Shown: piece after piece, positions 49,101-61,100 of the stretch | Layout of the letters: each line of letters starts with the position of its first letter | Position numbering within the stretch: the first letter of the stretch is position 1 | Source: Campylorhamphus procurvoides | Taxonomy: Eukaryota > Chordata > Aves > Passeriformes > Dendrocolaptidae | NCBI GenBank assembly: GCA_013396655.1 | Contig: WBMV01001022.1 | Location: forward strand, 79,111 to 143,110 | Direction of reading: 5' to 3' | Length of the DNA: 64,000 bases | Notes under the pieces: generated by a model | Told to the model about the DNA's origin: nothing | Seen by the model: only the letters and a program-made list of their open reading frames with translations | The model's database searches: none | Position numbers and translations under genes: made by a program

Positions 49101-52100
49101 CATTGGGAGGGGAATTCTTTAAAGCTCTTCAGAGAACTGTCCCAGGAGGGCCAGGGGAGCATTCCAAGGCTCTCCCCAGGGTGGAGTTGCCCAGCCTTTG
49201 AGAGCTGTGGGTGCTGAGCTGTGCCCAGGCTGGCTCTTGGCATGCAGAGCTCTTTGCTCCCTGCTTGTCCTGGCATCGCAGCCCCCGAGGGTCCCCCTGG
49301 AGTTGGGAAGTGCCAGCTTGTCCCCCTGAGTGTTGCCTTTGAACTTGGAGCCTGCTGAGACCTTTTAGTTCAGAGTATTTAGAATGATGGAATTGGTAAG
49401 GTTGGAAAAGCTCTCCAGGACCATCGAGTCCATCCATTCCTTCAGCACTGCCGTGTTCTCCACTGGCCCTTGTCCCCAAGTGCCACCTCCCCATGGCTTT
49501 TGTGCATCTCCAGGGGTGGGGATTCCACTCTGGACAGCCCCTGACCACCCTTTCCACAAAGGAATTTCCCCTGATACTCCAATCCAAACCTCCCCTGGCA
49601 CAACTTGAGGCTGTTTCCTCTCACCCTGTCACTTGTCACCTGGAGAGCTTTGCCAGAGGAAAGCCAAGCCTGGAGAAGCCCAACTGGAGGAGGAGAAGGC
49701 AAAGCCAAGATCTGTGATGCTGCAGATGTCCCCAGTGCCACCTGCAGCAGGTCCCTGCTGGGGGGCCGAGGGCACCACCCCTGGCTCTGATGGGGTCACA
49801 TTCAAACATCTCCAGATGTTGCTCCTTTAGAGCCCCAGTGTGGGTTTCCCAGTCCCAGAGAGGTCTCTGAACTGGTGCAGGATCCAGGAATTGGGTGCAA
49901 AAGGCTGACAGAGGAGCTTTTGGATCCAGGAATTGGGTGCAAAAGGCTGACAGAGGAGCTTTTGGAGGTGGTCTGGTCCCATCTGCCCTGGCAGTGGGGC
50001 TGTGCCCTGGCTGGATCTTGGTCCCTGCCACCTGCAGGGGTGGTGGGTGGGTTTGGTGTCCCTCACCCACTGTGGCTGTGCTGGCTGAGCTGCCAGGCTG
50101 GTGCTGCCTGGCACTGCCCAGCCCTGGCACAGCTGCTCTCCCCACTCTGTGTCCCCTCTGCCAACACTGCCAAGTCCCTCTCGCTGCCAGGGCATCCCCT
50201 GGGCACCCCATGGTGGCACCAGGGGCCACAATACAGGCACTGAAATGCCCTCTGGAGACCATTGATGCTGAAATGTAAAGCCAGGGAGCATCTCCAGCTG
50301 GAGGGACCCATAAGGGCCCTGGACTCCAAGTCCTGCTTCTCCCACTGAGCCACCAGGAGCTCCTGGAGCTCTGGATCTCTGAAACTTCCATCACAGGGTA
50401 TGAAAATGTGGATCTCCAGCACAGACAGACTCCTCTGGTCTCTCATTAACTTCATCCCTCCTGAGGCAGGAGTTGGACTTGGTGGCCTTTGTGGTCCCTC
50501 CCAATGTAGAGTGTTCTGTGAACTGGGAGCAAACTGGAACTAATTGTGCTTATTTAGTTACACGGCCCTGGCAATGCTGGTTTAAGTACAGATCAAGGCC
50601 TGAGTGGGGTTTAACAGCCCTGAGCTTTCCTGTGTTTGTCTCTGTTCCATCCCAGAAAGAGTCAAATGTTTGTTCCTGTCCAAAAATTCCCAAAGAGCCC
50701 ATTTCTGTAAGCCCTGCAGGGAGAGCCCTGGAACAGCCCCCTGAGCAGGGTTGGTGTCAACCACAAAACATTCATTAACAGACACCATTAATAGATTTAA
50801 ACTGAACCTGAGGGGGGCACATCTGGCCAGAAAGACATGCCAGGGTATCAAACTAATTCTTCCCTTTCCTGCTGGGGATTCCTTGTTTCCCAGAGGGAAG
50901 CAGGGATAGGGGGGCTTGCATGGCTGAAGGGTTTGGAAGAACCAGGCTTGTTGTTTCTCTCAAGTCCCTCTACCTTGTCCATCCTGCAGGTCACCTCTCC
51001 CTCTGCCCTGCTTTGTCTCTGGAGGTGTTTGGGTATCTCTGTGGGATCCAGGGGTGGCTGGGCAGGTCTTGGTCCCTGGAGCAGGAGCTGGGCCGTGTCC
51101 TGTGCCAGCCCTCCCTGCCAGGATCTGCTCTTGGCCTGGGGTTGGAGCCATTCCCAGGGCTGGATTTGAGATTGCATTTAATATCCTTGGGCTTTTTTCT
51201 TTAAAAGACAAAGCATTGAGCCTTTCTTAGAATCACAGAGTCCCAAAGTGGTTTGGGTTGGAGGGAAAATAAAGCTCATCCCATCCAACACCCTGCCATG
51301 AGCAGGGACACCTTCCACTGGTCCAGGGATGGGAATTGCTGCTGTAATACCTGGGAAAATCACCTTATTTAGGGCCAAGCTGTGTGTGTAGGTGCCCCTG
51401 GTGTGTGTGTGGCAGCCAGGCTGGAGGAGGGAACACTGCTGGGGAATCCAGGTCAGGCTGCAGGCTGGGCATGTGGAACGTGGCTGTGGGCCAGGTCTGC
51501 AGGAGCTGCAGGGGATGGAAGTGCCTGGCACTGGGGCTGCCCACGGGTCCTGGAGCTGCAGGGGATGGAAGTGCCTGGCACTGGAGCTGCCCACGGGTCC
51601 TGGAGCTCCAGGAGCTGCAGGGGATGGAAGTGCCTGGCACTGGGGCTGCCCGTGGTTCCTGCACCTGCCCAAGCTCAGGGGGATGGAAGTGCCTGGCACT
51701 GGGGCTGCCCACGGGTCCTGGAGCTCCAGGAGCTGCAGGGGATGGAAGTGCCTGGCACTGGGGCTGCCCACGGGNTGTGCTCAGGGGGATGGAAGTGCCT
51801 GGCACGGGGGCTGCCCACGGGTCCTGCACCTGCAGGGGATGGAAGTGCCTGGCACTGGAGCTGCCCGTGGTTCCTGCACCTGCCCAAGCTCAGGGGGTGC
51901 TTGGAGGGGTGTTATCCCTGTTCTAACCCTCCTTCTAAAGCCAGGCATGGAGAACATACACCATGGATTGTGGAAAACAGGTTAATGTCACCTCCCACAG
52001 TTTGGGAAGCTCCAGAGCCCCCCTGCTGACCCTGCCTGGTCCTGGTGCCACCTCCTGGGGGTTTGCAGAGGGACAAGGATGGAAAAATGGCAGTGAGCCC

Positions 52101-55100
52101 AGCAGTTTCCATCAGATAAACCCCAGGGAGCAGGGATGGATCCCTGTGTCCAGTAAAACCTCCCTCATCCCCAGCTCTGGGCACTCTGGGACCACCCCTG
52201 GAGGAGCCAGCAGGGTCTGTCCTGCCCACTGGGACAGATCTCCAGGGAGTCATTTCTCCAAAAATTGTATTAATAGGGAGCTTTAAAACAATATCTCTTG
52301 ATCTTTCCTCCTGCACAGCCCAGAGCTCCCAAAAACACTGTCTAAATATTCCAGGAGGTGAGTTCAGGAGGAGGGATCTGCTCCAGTGGGATGAGTTGTG
52401 TTGGTTGTTGTTCTCCCTCCTCAGCTGAGGACACTGTCCCACCTGCCAGGGCTGGGTGTTCCCTCCCCAGCACTCAGAGGGGAACCCAAACTCAGGGTTT
52501 GTTCTCCAGGATGGGGGTTCAGCTTCAGATTTGCTCCTCATTGGCCAAATCTGCTCTTTGTTCCCTGAAATCCCTCGGATCACTTTCCTCCTGGAATGTT
52601 GTCCCCCATCCTGGATCCATGGCCAGACAAGGTGTGGTTTGAAGGGAAGGACTCTGACCCAGCTGTGGATCCTGCTGGGTTTTATCTCAGAATGCTTTTT
52701 TGGAGCCTCCTCACCTGACTCCAGGAGAGAACACCCAGGCAGTTGTTTTGGGGGGCTGGGAATGCCAGGAATGCTCTGTGAGTTCTGCAAAGCCCCTTCC
52801 AGAAGGCAGAGGGGACAAGTTGTCTTTTCTCAACCCGTTCCTGGGTCCTTTTCCTTCTGTGGAGCCTCCAGAGTCAAAGTCACCTGTTGGGACACTCTCC
52901 CACCTCTGTCCTCACTTGTCATCCTCATCCTGAGCCATCTCAGTGGGGCCTCATTAACCTGATAAATTACAGCCCTGGCCCTGAGCCCCTCCTGACAGCT
53001 GGAAGTGGAGTCTGTTATTGCTCCAGGTGTTCCTAAAGCTGGAATTTGATGCTCCAGACAGGTTCAGATGGGTTCTCCTACAAAACCTTTTGGTTCTCCT
53101 ACAAACCCTTTTGGTTCTCCTTCAAAAACCCTTTGGTTCTCCAAAAAAAACCTCTTTAATTCTCAAAAAAAATTGTTTGCTTCTCTTACAAAAACTGTTT
53201 GGTTCTTCTACAAAACCCTTTTAGTTCTCCAGAACAACCCTTTGGTCCTTCTTCAAGAACCCTTTGGTTCTCCTTCAAAACCCCTTTCCCTGCAGCTGAG
53301 CTGTTGAATAACTGGGACTGGGGATGGACTTGATCCTGTGCACAGGGCACAGGGTTGTTCTCTTTTGGGGTTTGGTTGGCACTCTGGTGCCAGGGAAGGT
53401 TCAGGTTGGACAGCAGGAAGAGATTTTTTATGGAGAGAGTGATCAGGAATTGGAATGGGCTGGGCAGGAAGGTGGTTGGTTTGTTGTCCCTGGAGGTTTT
53501 TAAGGTGAGACCTGACGTGGCACTCAGTGCCGTGGTCTGGGAGGCACCAGGGTTGGTGCCAAGGTTGGACTGGATGATCTCGGTGGTCTTTTCCGACCTG
53601 GTTCATTCTGTGACTCTTTGTAACACTCCCTTTTCATCCTCCTTTCCCAGAAGAGAAGCCAAAACCAGATCCAGTATTAAAACCACCTTCTCCAGCCCTC
53701 AGACCAGAACCTGCTGGCGAGAAGAAAGACCAGGCTGGGCAGACACCACCTGAGGCCTCCATCCCTGTGGACACCCCTCCAGAAGTTCCTCCTGCTCCGT
53801 CACCGCTCCCAGCTGCTCCCAGTGTAGCTGCTTCTGGTGTTGCTGCTCCTGGTGTAGCCACTCCTGGTGTAGCCTGTCCTGGTGTAGCCACTCCTGGTGT
53901 AGCCTCTTCTGGTGTAGCCTCTCCTGGTGTAGCCTCTCCAACTGCTGCTCCAGCTGTCCCCGTGTCCAGCAAAGCCCCTGCTGAGCCAGAGGAGAAACAT
54001 GAAGTGACTTCCCCCAGAGAGGAGGCCGTGCCTGTCACCGGTGCCACCCCCTGTGCCACCCTGGCCCTGGCAGAGCCCCCGGGCACGGAGGAGCCTCCTG
54101 GTGCTGAGCCCTGCGCCGAGCCCTGTGCTGAGCCCTGCAGTGACACCCCAGGGGCTGCCNCTAAAGGGAAGAAGATAAAATTGGATTGTGCTGCATAATT
54201 GTTGAGATTGGAAATGGTGATCTTCGTTCACAGGAACCTTCAGGAGGTCATGGGCTGGGTCTGTGTCCCAGGGTGGTGGCTCTGCTTGGACTGTCACATG
54301 GGGCTGTTGGAGAGGACACTGCTCTGCATGGATGGGTGGGTTGGGAGGGACCTNCCGACCTAATTAGTGTGATTAATGATGGGGACAGTGCTGAGGACAC
54401 GGGGGCTGCTGCCCAGGGCGGGCAGGACGGTGCCCAGCCCGAAGCTGTGCCCTTGACTGTGGAGTCAGAGCCCCCTGAGGCTCCCTTGGCAGAGGTGGAA
54501 TGTGTGCCATCATCTCCCAGTGCCCTTCCCAGTGCTCTTCCCAGTGCCCTTCCCAGTGCCCTCCCCAGTGCCCTTCCCATTGCTCTTCCCATTGCTCTTC
54601 CCAGTGCCCTCCCCAGTGCCCTCCCCAGTGCCCTCCCNNNNNNNNNNNNNNNNNNNNNNNNNNNNNNNNNNNNNNNNNNNNNNNNNNNNNNNNNNNNNNN
54701 NNNNNNNNNNNNNNNNNNNNNNNNNNNNNNNNNNNNNNNNNNNNNNNNNNNNNNNNNNNNNNNNNNNNNNNNNNNNNNNNNNNNNNNNNNNNNNNNNNNN
54801 NNNNNNNNNNNNNNNNNNNNNNNNNNNNNNNNNNNNNNNNNNNNNNNNNNNNNNNNNNNNNNNNNNNNNNNNNNNNNNNNNNNNNNNNNNNNNNNNNNNN
54901 NNNNNNNNNNNNNNNNNNNNNNNNNNNNNNNNNNNNNNNNNNNNNNNNNNNNNNNNNNNNNNNNNNNNNNNNNNNNNNNNNNNNNNNNNNNNNNNNNNNN
55001 NNNNNNNNNNNNNNNNNNNNNNNNNNNNNNNNNNNNNNNNNNNNNNNNNNNNNNNNNNNNNNNNNNNNNNNNNNNNNNNNNNNNNNNNNNNNNNNNNNNN

Positions 55101-58100
55101 NNNNNNNNNNNNNNNNNNNNNNNNNNNNNNNNNNNNNNNNNNNNNNNNNNNNNNNNNNNNNNNNNNNNNNNNNNNNNNNNNNNNNNNNNNNNNNNNNNNN
55201 NNNNNNNNNNNNNNNNNNNNNNNNNNNNNNNNNNNNNNNNNNNNNNNNNNNNNNNNNNNNNNNNNNNNNNNNNNNNNNNNNNNNNNNNNNNNNNNNNNNN
55301 NNNNNNNNNNNNNNNNNNNNNNNNNNNNNNNNNNNNNNNNNNNNNNNNNTCCCACACCTTGACCTGCCCAACCTTTTCCTCTGCAAAAGGACCATCTGAG
55401 CAAAACTTACAGATTTACAGTTTGAAATTCAAATTTTCCAGTTTGAAATTCCCTAAAAATGGCAATTTGTGCAGTCCCTTTGACAGCCCAGCCTGTTCCT
55501 CCTTGTCATTCCCTGCTGTGCTTTGAGCCCTGTCACATCCCTGGGGTGATGTTTAATGGATTCACACACTGCTCCTGCCTTCTTGGCTGTGTTTTCTATG
55601 GAAAACTGCTTTTTTTCAGGAATTCCTGGAGATGAAACTGTGGAAAAGAAGTTAAATGGGTCAGTTTCTTGGGTGTTTGGTGGAGGGTAAAGGTGGCTGC
55701 TCTGCACCCCACAAATGTCACAGCATCTCATGGGTCACATCCTTCTGGGGTTACTTAAATCCCTTGGGATTTGGTAGAGTTGGGGAAAAAAAGGGCAAAA
55801 AGCCCGTTGTGATTTGGGTCCTGTTTGTTTGTTGGTGTTTTTTTAAAGCAACATTTAAAATAGTTGGTTTATAGTTTGTTCTTTCATGGGTGGGGAGTGG
55901 CCTTGGCACATCCCAGGTTGGGCTTAACTGGAGGGCAGAGCTGAGGTTGGGGCTGATCTTAAATCAAATCCATCTCTAGGAGAGATCAGATCCCTTCCCT
56001 GCACCAGCCACGGGGTTTTTCCTGTTAAATCTTCTATTTTTGTTTCACTCAGGTAATTTCCCTGCTCTGGCTCTTGTTTTTCTTTCAATCTGAGCTCCTT
56101 CCTACCCCAAATTAATTTCCTTGCAAAGGAGAGAAGAGGGACTCTGTAAATAAGGTTTTGCAAGGGCAGGTTCCAGCTTGTGGTGTTATTGCTGGCTTTG
56201 TAATGGCCTGGATTTTAAATCAAAAAAAAAAATTAACTTACAGTGTTTGGGGCTTTTAATTATGCCCCAGATTAATTGTAATGCTCTAATGCCATCAGGC
56301 TCCAGAGCTCTCATCAGCCAAGCCATTGGCTTTGGCAGCAGGGAGGGAAATAGTTCTCCAGTCGTGTCAAAGATGACTTGAAACTCAGATTTTCTATTAA
56401 AAGCTCAGGGCTTCAAGGAAAGCCAAAAGCTCTCCAAGTGGGTTTTTGTGTTTTCCCCCTGATTTAATGATCTAGAACTGCTGCCTTTCCCTGCCAGGCC
56501 TCTTTGGAGAATAATCCAGTTCTTTCCTGGAGAGAGGAAATAACTCCATGTGAGCTGCCTGTTCCTTCAGGACTGAGGAGCTGCAGCCCTGCCCTTCCCC
56601 CTGGGAAATCCACGTGTGAACCTCAGGGCAGGGACAGGGACTTGGCTTTGGTGCTTTCCTTGGACTCCTTTATTTCTTGGAGCCTTTTCCAGGATGCCTG
56701 GGATGGAAACTGGGATGAGGGAGCTGCTGGAGGATGTGCAGGAGCCCTGAGCTCTCGTGCTCTGAGCAATATTCCTGGGGGGTTTTTATTTCAGGGCAGT
56801 CCCAAATCATCCCTCTGGTTTCCCTTGAAAGGGAATTCCCAGCTGGAATGGCTGGGACACCACTGAGACCCCTTGGAATTATCTCCTCTGCAACAATTCC
56901 CCCTGCCTGTCCTTTCCAGAGTTATAACCTGCCTGTCTCATTTTGGGATGGGACCTTCCCCTCCCCCTCCTCCCAGAGCTGGCAGGGCAGGAGCTCACTG
57001 GAGTGTCCCATATTTTGGGATGGGACCTTCCTCCCCTCCTCCCAGACCTGGCAGGGCAGGAGGTGACAGGGCTGTCCCATATTCTGGGATGGGACCTTCC
57101 CCCTCCTCCCAGACCTGGCAGGGCAGGAGGTGACAGGGCTGTCCCATATTCTGGGATGGGACCTTCCCCCTCCTCCCAGACCTGGCAGGGCAGGAGGTGA
57201 CAGGGCTGTCCCATATTCTGGGATGGGACCTTCCCCCTCCCTCTTCCCAGAGCTGGCAGGGCAGGAGCTCACTGGAGTGTCCCATATTTTGGGATGGGAC
57301 CTTCCTCCCCTCCTCCCAGACCTGGCAGGGCAGGAGGTGACAGGGCTGTCCCATATTTTGGGATGGAGGGAACAGTTTTCCAGCAATGAATGAAGGGATT
57401 TGCCTGTTCCTCAAGGTCTTTCTGGAACACACCTTTACTCCAACACTCAGAGAAGCAACATTGGGACTTTTGGCTCCATCAGACTCTGGAGAGAGGGAAA
57501 ACACATTGACTTTCCAACCCCTTTGTCCTGCAGCAGTTCTTTGTCACAGCTCAACACCCCAACACTCTGAGTGTTTGCAGGAGGGGCTGAGCCTGTGGGA
57601 ACCCAGAGAACCTCAGCTCTTCCTTTGCCACTGGCATTGGGGTCTCCACCAGATTTCCAAGGTCAGAGGATTTCCCAGGGGCCTCAGTGTTGTATTTTAC
57701 ACTATGTTGTATTTTACACTGTGTTGTATTTTCCACTGTGTTGTATTTTCCACTGTCTTGTACCTACTCTGAACACCTTCAGTTGCACAGGGAAGTTTTG
57801 GGGGTTCATTCCCAGACCTCCTGGAGTTTTCAGAGCTGTTCCCTGCAAGGGGCAAGACCATATGGCTTTAAAAATAATTAATCCCCACTGCCAGGAGGAA
57901 AATACAGATATTAATATTGTCAAGAGCTCTCTGCCTGCCAGCCATACCCAAAACTTCCCCCAGGCTGAAAGTCATCGAGGACTGGCTTTTGTCACTAAAT
58001 TCTGGGTTTCCAGTGGCTGCAGGGAGGGAGCAGCCCTTCCCAGGGAGCAAACCAGGAGAAGTGGTGGTGGTGGAGTGGAATTCCTGCAGGCCAAGGTGCT

Positions 58101-61100
58101 CCCAGAGCTCTGAGGGCTCCGATGTCACCGTGGGGTCACAAGGAGGACAGTCAGAGGCTGATGTGTGTCCCAGGCAGAACTTGGGACATGGAAAGCCACA
58201 CATGGAATTCCAAGCTGTTTCTTGCAGGACTGGTGTATGAGACATTCCAACCCAAAGGAGCCCAAGTGTTGATGAGTCCCAGTCTGTCTGGAGTTGTCCT
58301 GGAGAAATATCTCCATCACCCAAACCCAGAGAGGAGGAAACACAAACCAGGAGTCTCCTTTTCCTCGATTTGCTGCCGTAGCCGCCAGAAGAGATTCTGC
58401 TCCCCCTGAGCTGGAAGGCCTTGCTGGGTCTTTGCTTTGTTTTTTCGTGGCCTGGTGGATGCAAAAGGAAAAATCTCCAAGCTGGTATTAATTCTGTTGG
58501 CAGCACATCAGAGGGGAGAGGCCTCCTGTGGGAAGGGGCTCCGTGCAGGAACGTGGGGCAGCTGCAGACACGGCTGGGACAGCACCAGGACTGCCCAGCA
58601 GGTCCCTCCAGGGGGGCCATTCCCACTGGGAATTCTGTCTGGGGTGGTCTGGGAATGAAGGGGGCTTGTTCCTATTGCCAGCCCTAAAGCAGATCCCTGT
58701 GGTCACCCTGTTTCTGGGAGCAGAGCTAGGAAGGAGCTCAGAAGGAGCTCAGAAGGAGCTGGTGTCACTTCTCCAATGGAACCAAAGGTCCTGATGGGCC
58801 AAACCCAAGCTCTGGAAGTGTAAATGCTGCAGAAATGGGCCTGGATTTGGGCAGGGATTAAACTGTCGGAGTGCACGTGGAGATGCTCAACTTGGGGAAC
58901 AGGAGGATTGAGGGGAAGAGCAGAAGTGTCCAGGGACCTCCCATGCCAAGAGCCAAAGTGGATGGATTCCTTTGGATTTATTTTCCTGTGGCTCCTGGAG
59001 TGCCTGGCAGCTGAAACTTCATTTTCCTGTGGATAAATAACACCATTGTCCTCGTGGATTTGGGCTGTGGGAGGGTTAGTACCCAAACTCACCTTGTTTC
59101 CTGAGCACACCTCGGTGTGAATCCTCCTTGGAGTCTGTTCCTGCAGCAGAAACAAGATCCCTGCAGCAGGACAGGGACCTGCTGGCTGCTGTTTTAAGGA
59201 GGGAGAAGTGGAGCAACATCTCAGGGATCTCTGGAGAACCTCCCCAGGCCTGGTGGGAGCTGTGGCATTGAAGGCAAGGCTCATTCAGGAGGCTTGGCAG
59301 GGTCTCAGCCTCTGTGGAGGTTCCTTTTGCCAGAAAAAGGTGGAAAAAACATCTTCTTGAGCAACACAAGTGTCCCACATGGTGCCAGCTGAGGAGGAGC
59401 AGCCCAGAGCTTTGCCAGCCCCGAATCCCTGACCTCAGAGTTTCTTTGGGTGTGGTTCAAGATGGGACCTTGTTTTACCCTGGGAGGGATTTCCACGGCT
59501 GAGCTCGAGGGGGGTGAAACCCTGTGAGCTGAAACAGGGGGGGTTCATCAGTTCCTCTGCCTGGTTTGGCAGTGCTGGGGCTGCTGCTGGGCAGGTGTGA
59601 CCCCTCCTTGGAGAAACCCCCTGCCAGCGTGGAAGTGGCACCAGAGAAGAAGCCACCAGTGTCCAGCCTGAGGACAGTGGGTTGGCTTTGGAGAAATGCT
59701 TCGTTTTCCCTGATTTTTGGCAGATTTGTGGTGGAGGGAGCTGTGGAGCCTCCCTTGGATCTGAATCCCAGAGATGGATCTGCAGCTGCTCCTTCCCCAG
59801 CCAGGGTTTCACCCCAAAATAGTGGGAATATCTGAGTTGGCCCTGCAGGAGAGCCTGGCCCTGGTTGCAATCCATGAAGTCCCAGAGATGGATCAGAGGC
59901 TGCTCCTTCTCCAGCCTGGGTTTCACCCCAAAATAGTGGGAATATCTGAGTTGGCCCTGCAGGAGAGCCTGGCCCTGGTTGCAATCCATGAAGTCCCAGA
60001 GATGGATCAGAGGCTGCTCCTTCTCCAGCCTGGGTTTCACCCCAAAATAGTGGGAATATCTGAGTTGGCCCTGCAGGAGAGCCTGGCCCTGGTTGCAATC
60101 CATGCAGTCCAAGCCTGCTTGGCCCTTCATCTCCCCTTCCCTTGAGCCCCAGGAAATTTGGGATTCGTGCTGGGCTCTCCAAGCCTCTCCACAGGGGATG
60201 GATGGGACAGGTGGGACTCAGAGCTTGGGAGACCTGGGTGGTTTTTACAGCTCCTGATGAAATGGCAGCTCTGTGAACGACCAGGGGCTGTTGGAATATT
60301 GAAATAAGGCTTTTCTTTGAGTTAACCTTCACTTTCAGGGTGTTCAGCATGAAGGGAAAAGTCCTTTTTGGATGGCTCCTCTTGCCCTTCAGGGTGGGGG
60401 GCTGTGCTGGCTGTGGAGATTCCCATGGGAGTTCCCAGTGTGCCTGCAGCTCCATGGTCACCCTCCAAACATGGGACACCCTGGAGAAGCCACCAAGGCT
60501 CACGTGGCCCTTTTGGGGGAGTGGGAATGCAGCAAATCCCGTTCCCTCCTTGCCTGGAGGAACAGAACTGGCTGTCAGTAATTTCTCTTATTTATCCATG
60601 GGGAAGAGCCTTTCAAAACTGGGTCTTGCTGGGATAAAGGAAGTGCACGCTGGGATTTTCCACAATTCCTTCTGGAAAGCAAAGGCTGGAGCTGGAAATC
60701 TGTTTGCACGAAACCCCAGTCACGAAACCAGTCCCAGTGACTCTTAACTGGGCATCCCAGTCGGAGCTGGGAGCACTGGCTGCAAATTAGGAGCAGATTG
60801 GATTAATGGCTTTGTCTCCTTAAGACATGGTGTGGTTTCCTTCTCCCTTTGGGAGGGGATGATTGGAGTAAATCACTGCTGGTTTGGGGAATATTCCGTG
60901 GTGTTTCCTTTGGCTCGGGGAGAGAATTGATGGTGGGGTTGTGAACCCGCTTTTAAATTGAAATATAAATCCAGCTGGAAGCAGGGCTGCAGGGTTGGAG
61001 GAGTTGTCCTTTTGGAAGAGATGCTGGAAATTTTGGTCTGTTTATGTTTGATGTTAGAATGATGTTATAATTCTTGAGAAGAATCTGTTGGGAACAACCT

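Larger units (their letters stand above)
48490..53650 (+). other. EIF4G3: EIF4G3 intron (5.2 kb)
   Basis: It carries CR1 fragments (49380-49655, 50468-50522, 51229-51332, 53372-53625), a 42-bp doubled block (49881-49964), a minisatellite with an internal N (51495-51900) and a ttctccttcaaaa-type minisatellite (53068-53290). Stretches 48500-49370, 50530-51220 and 51910-53060 show nothing I can name. Confidence 0.8.

Noticed and set aside
54186..55526. Frames of several hundred codons across 54248-55526
   Set aside because: Most of their length is the 712-N gap.
55620..55662. Possible small exon (acceptor ttttttcag, frame [13 protein letters not shown])
   Set aside because: The only donor is a weak GTCAGT, and the peptide does not match the EIF4G3 segment expected between the gap and 61425.
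59600..59700. Open stretch reading [18 protein letters not shown]
   Set aside because: It looks protein-like, but no donor fits and no EIF4G3 counterpart exists; treated as intron.
59475..60503. 342-codon minus-strand frame
   Set aside because: It depends on the 114-bp repeat and shows no known domain.
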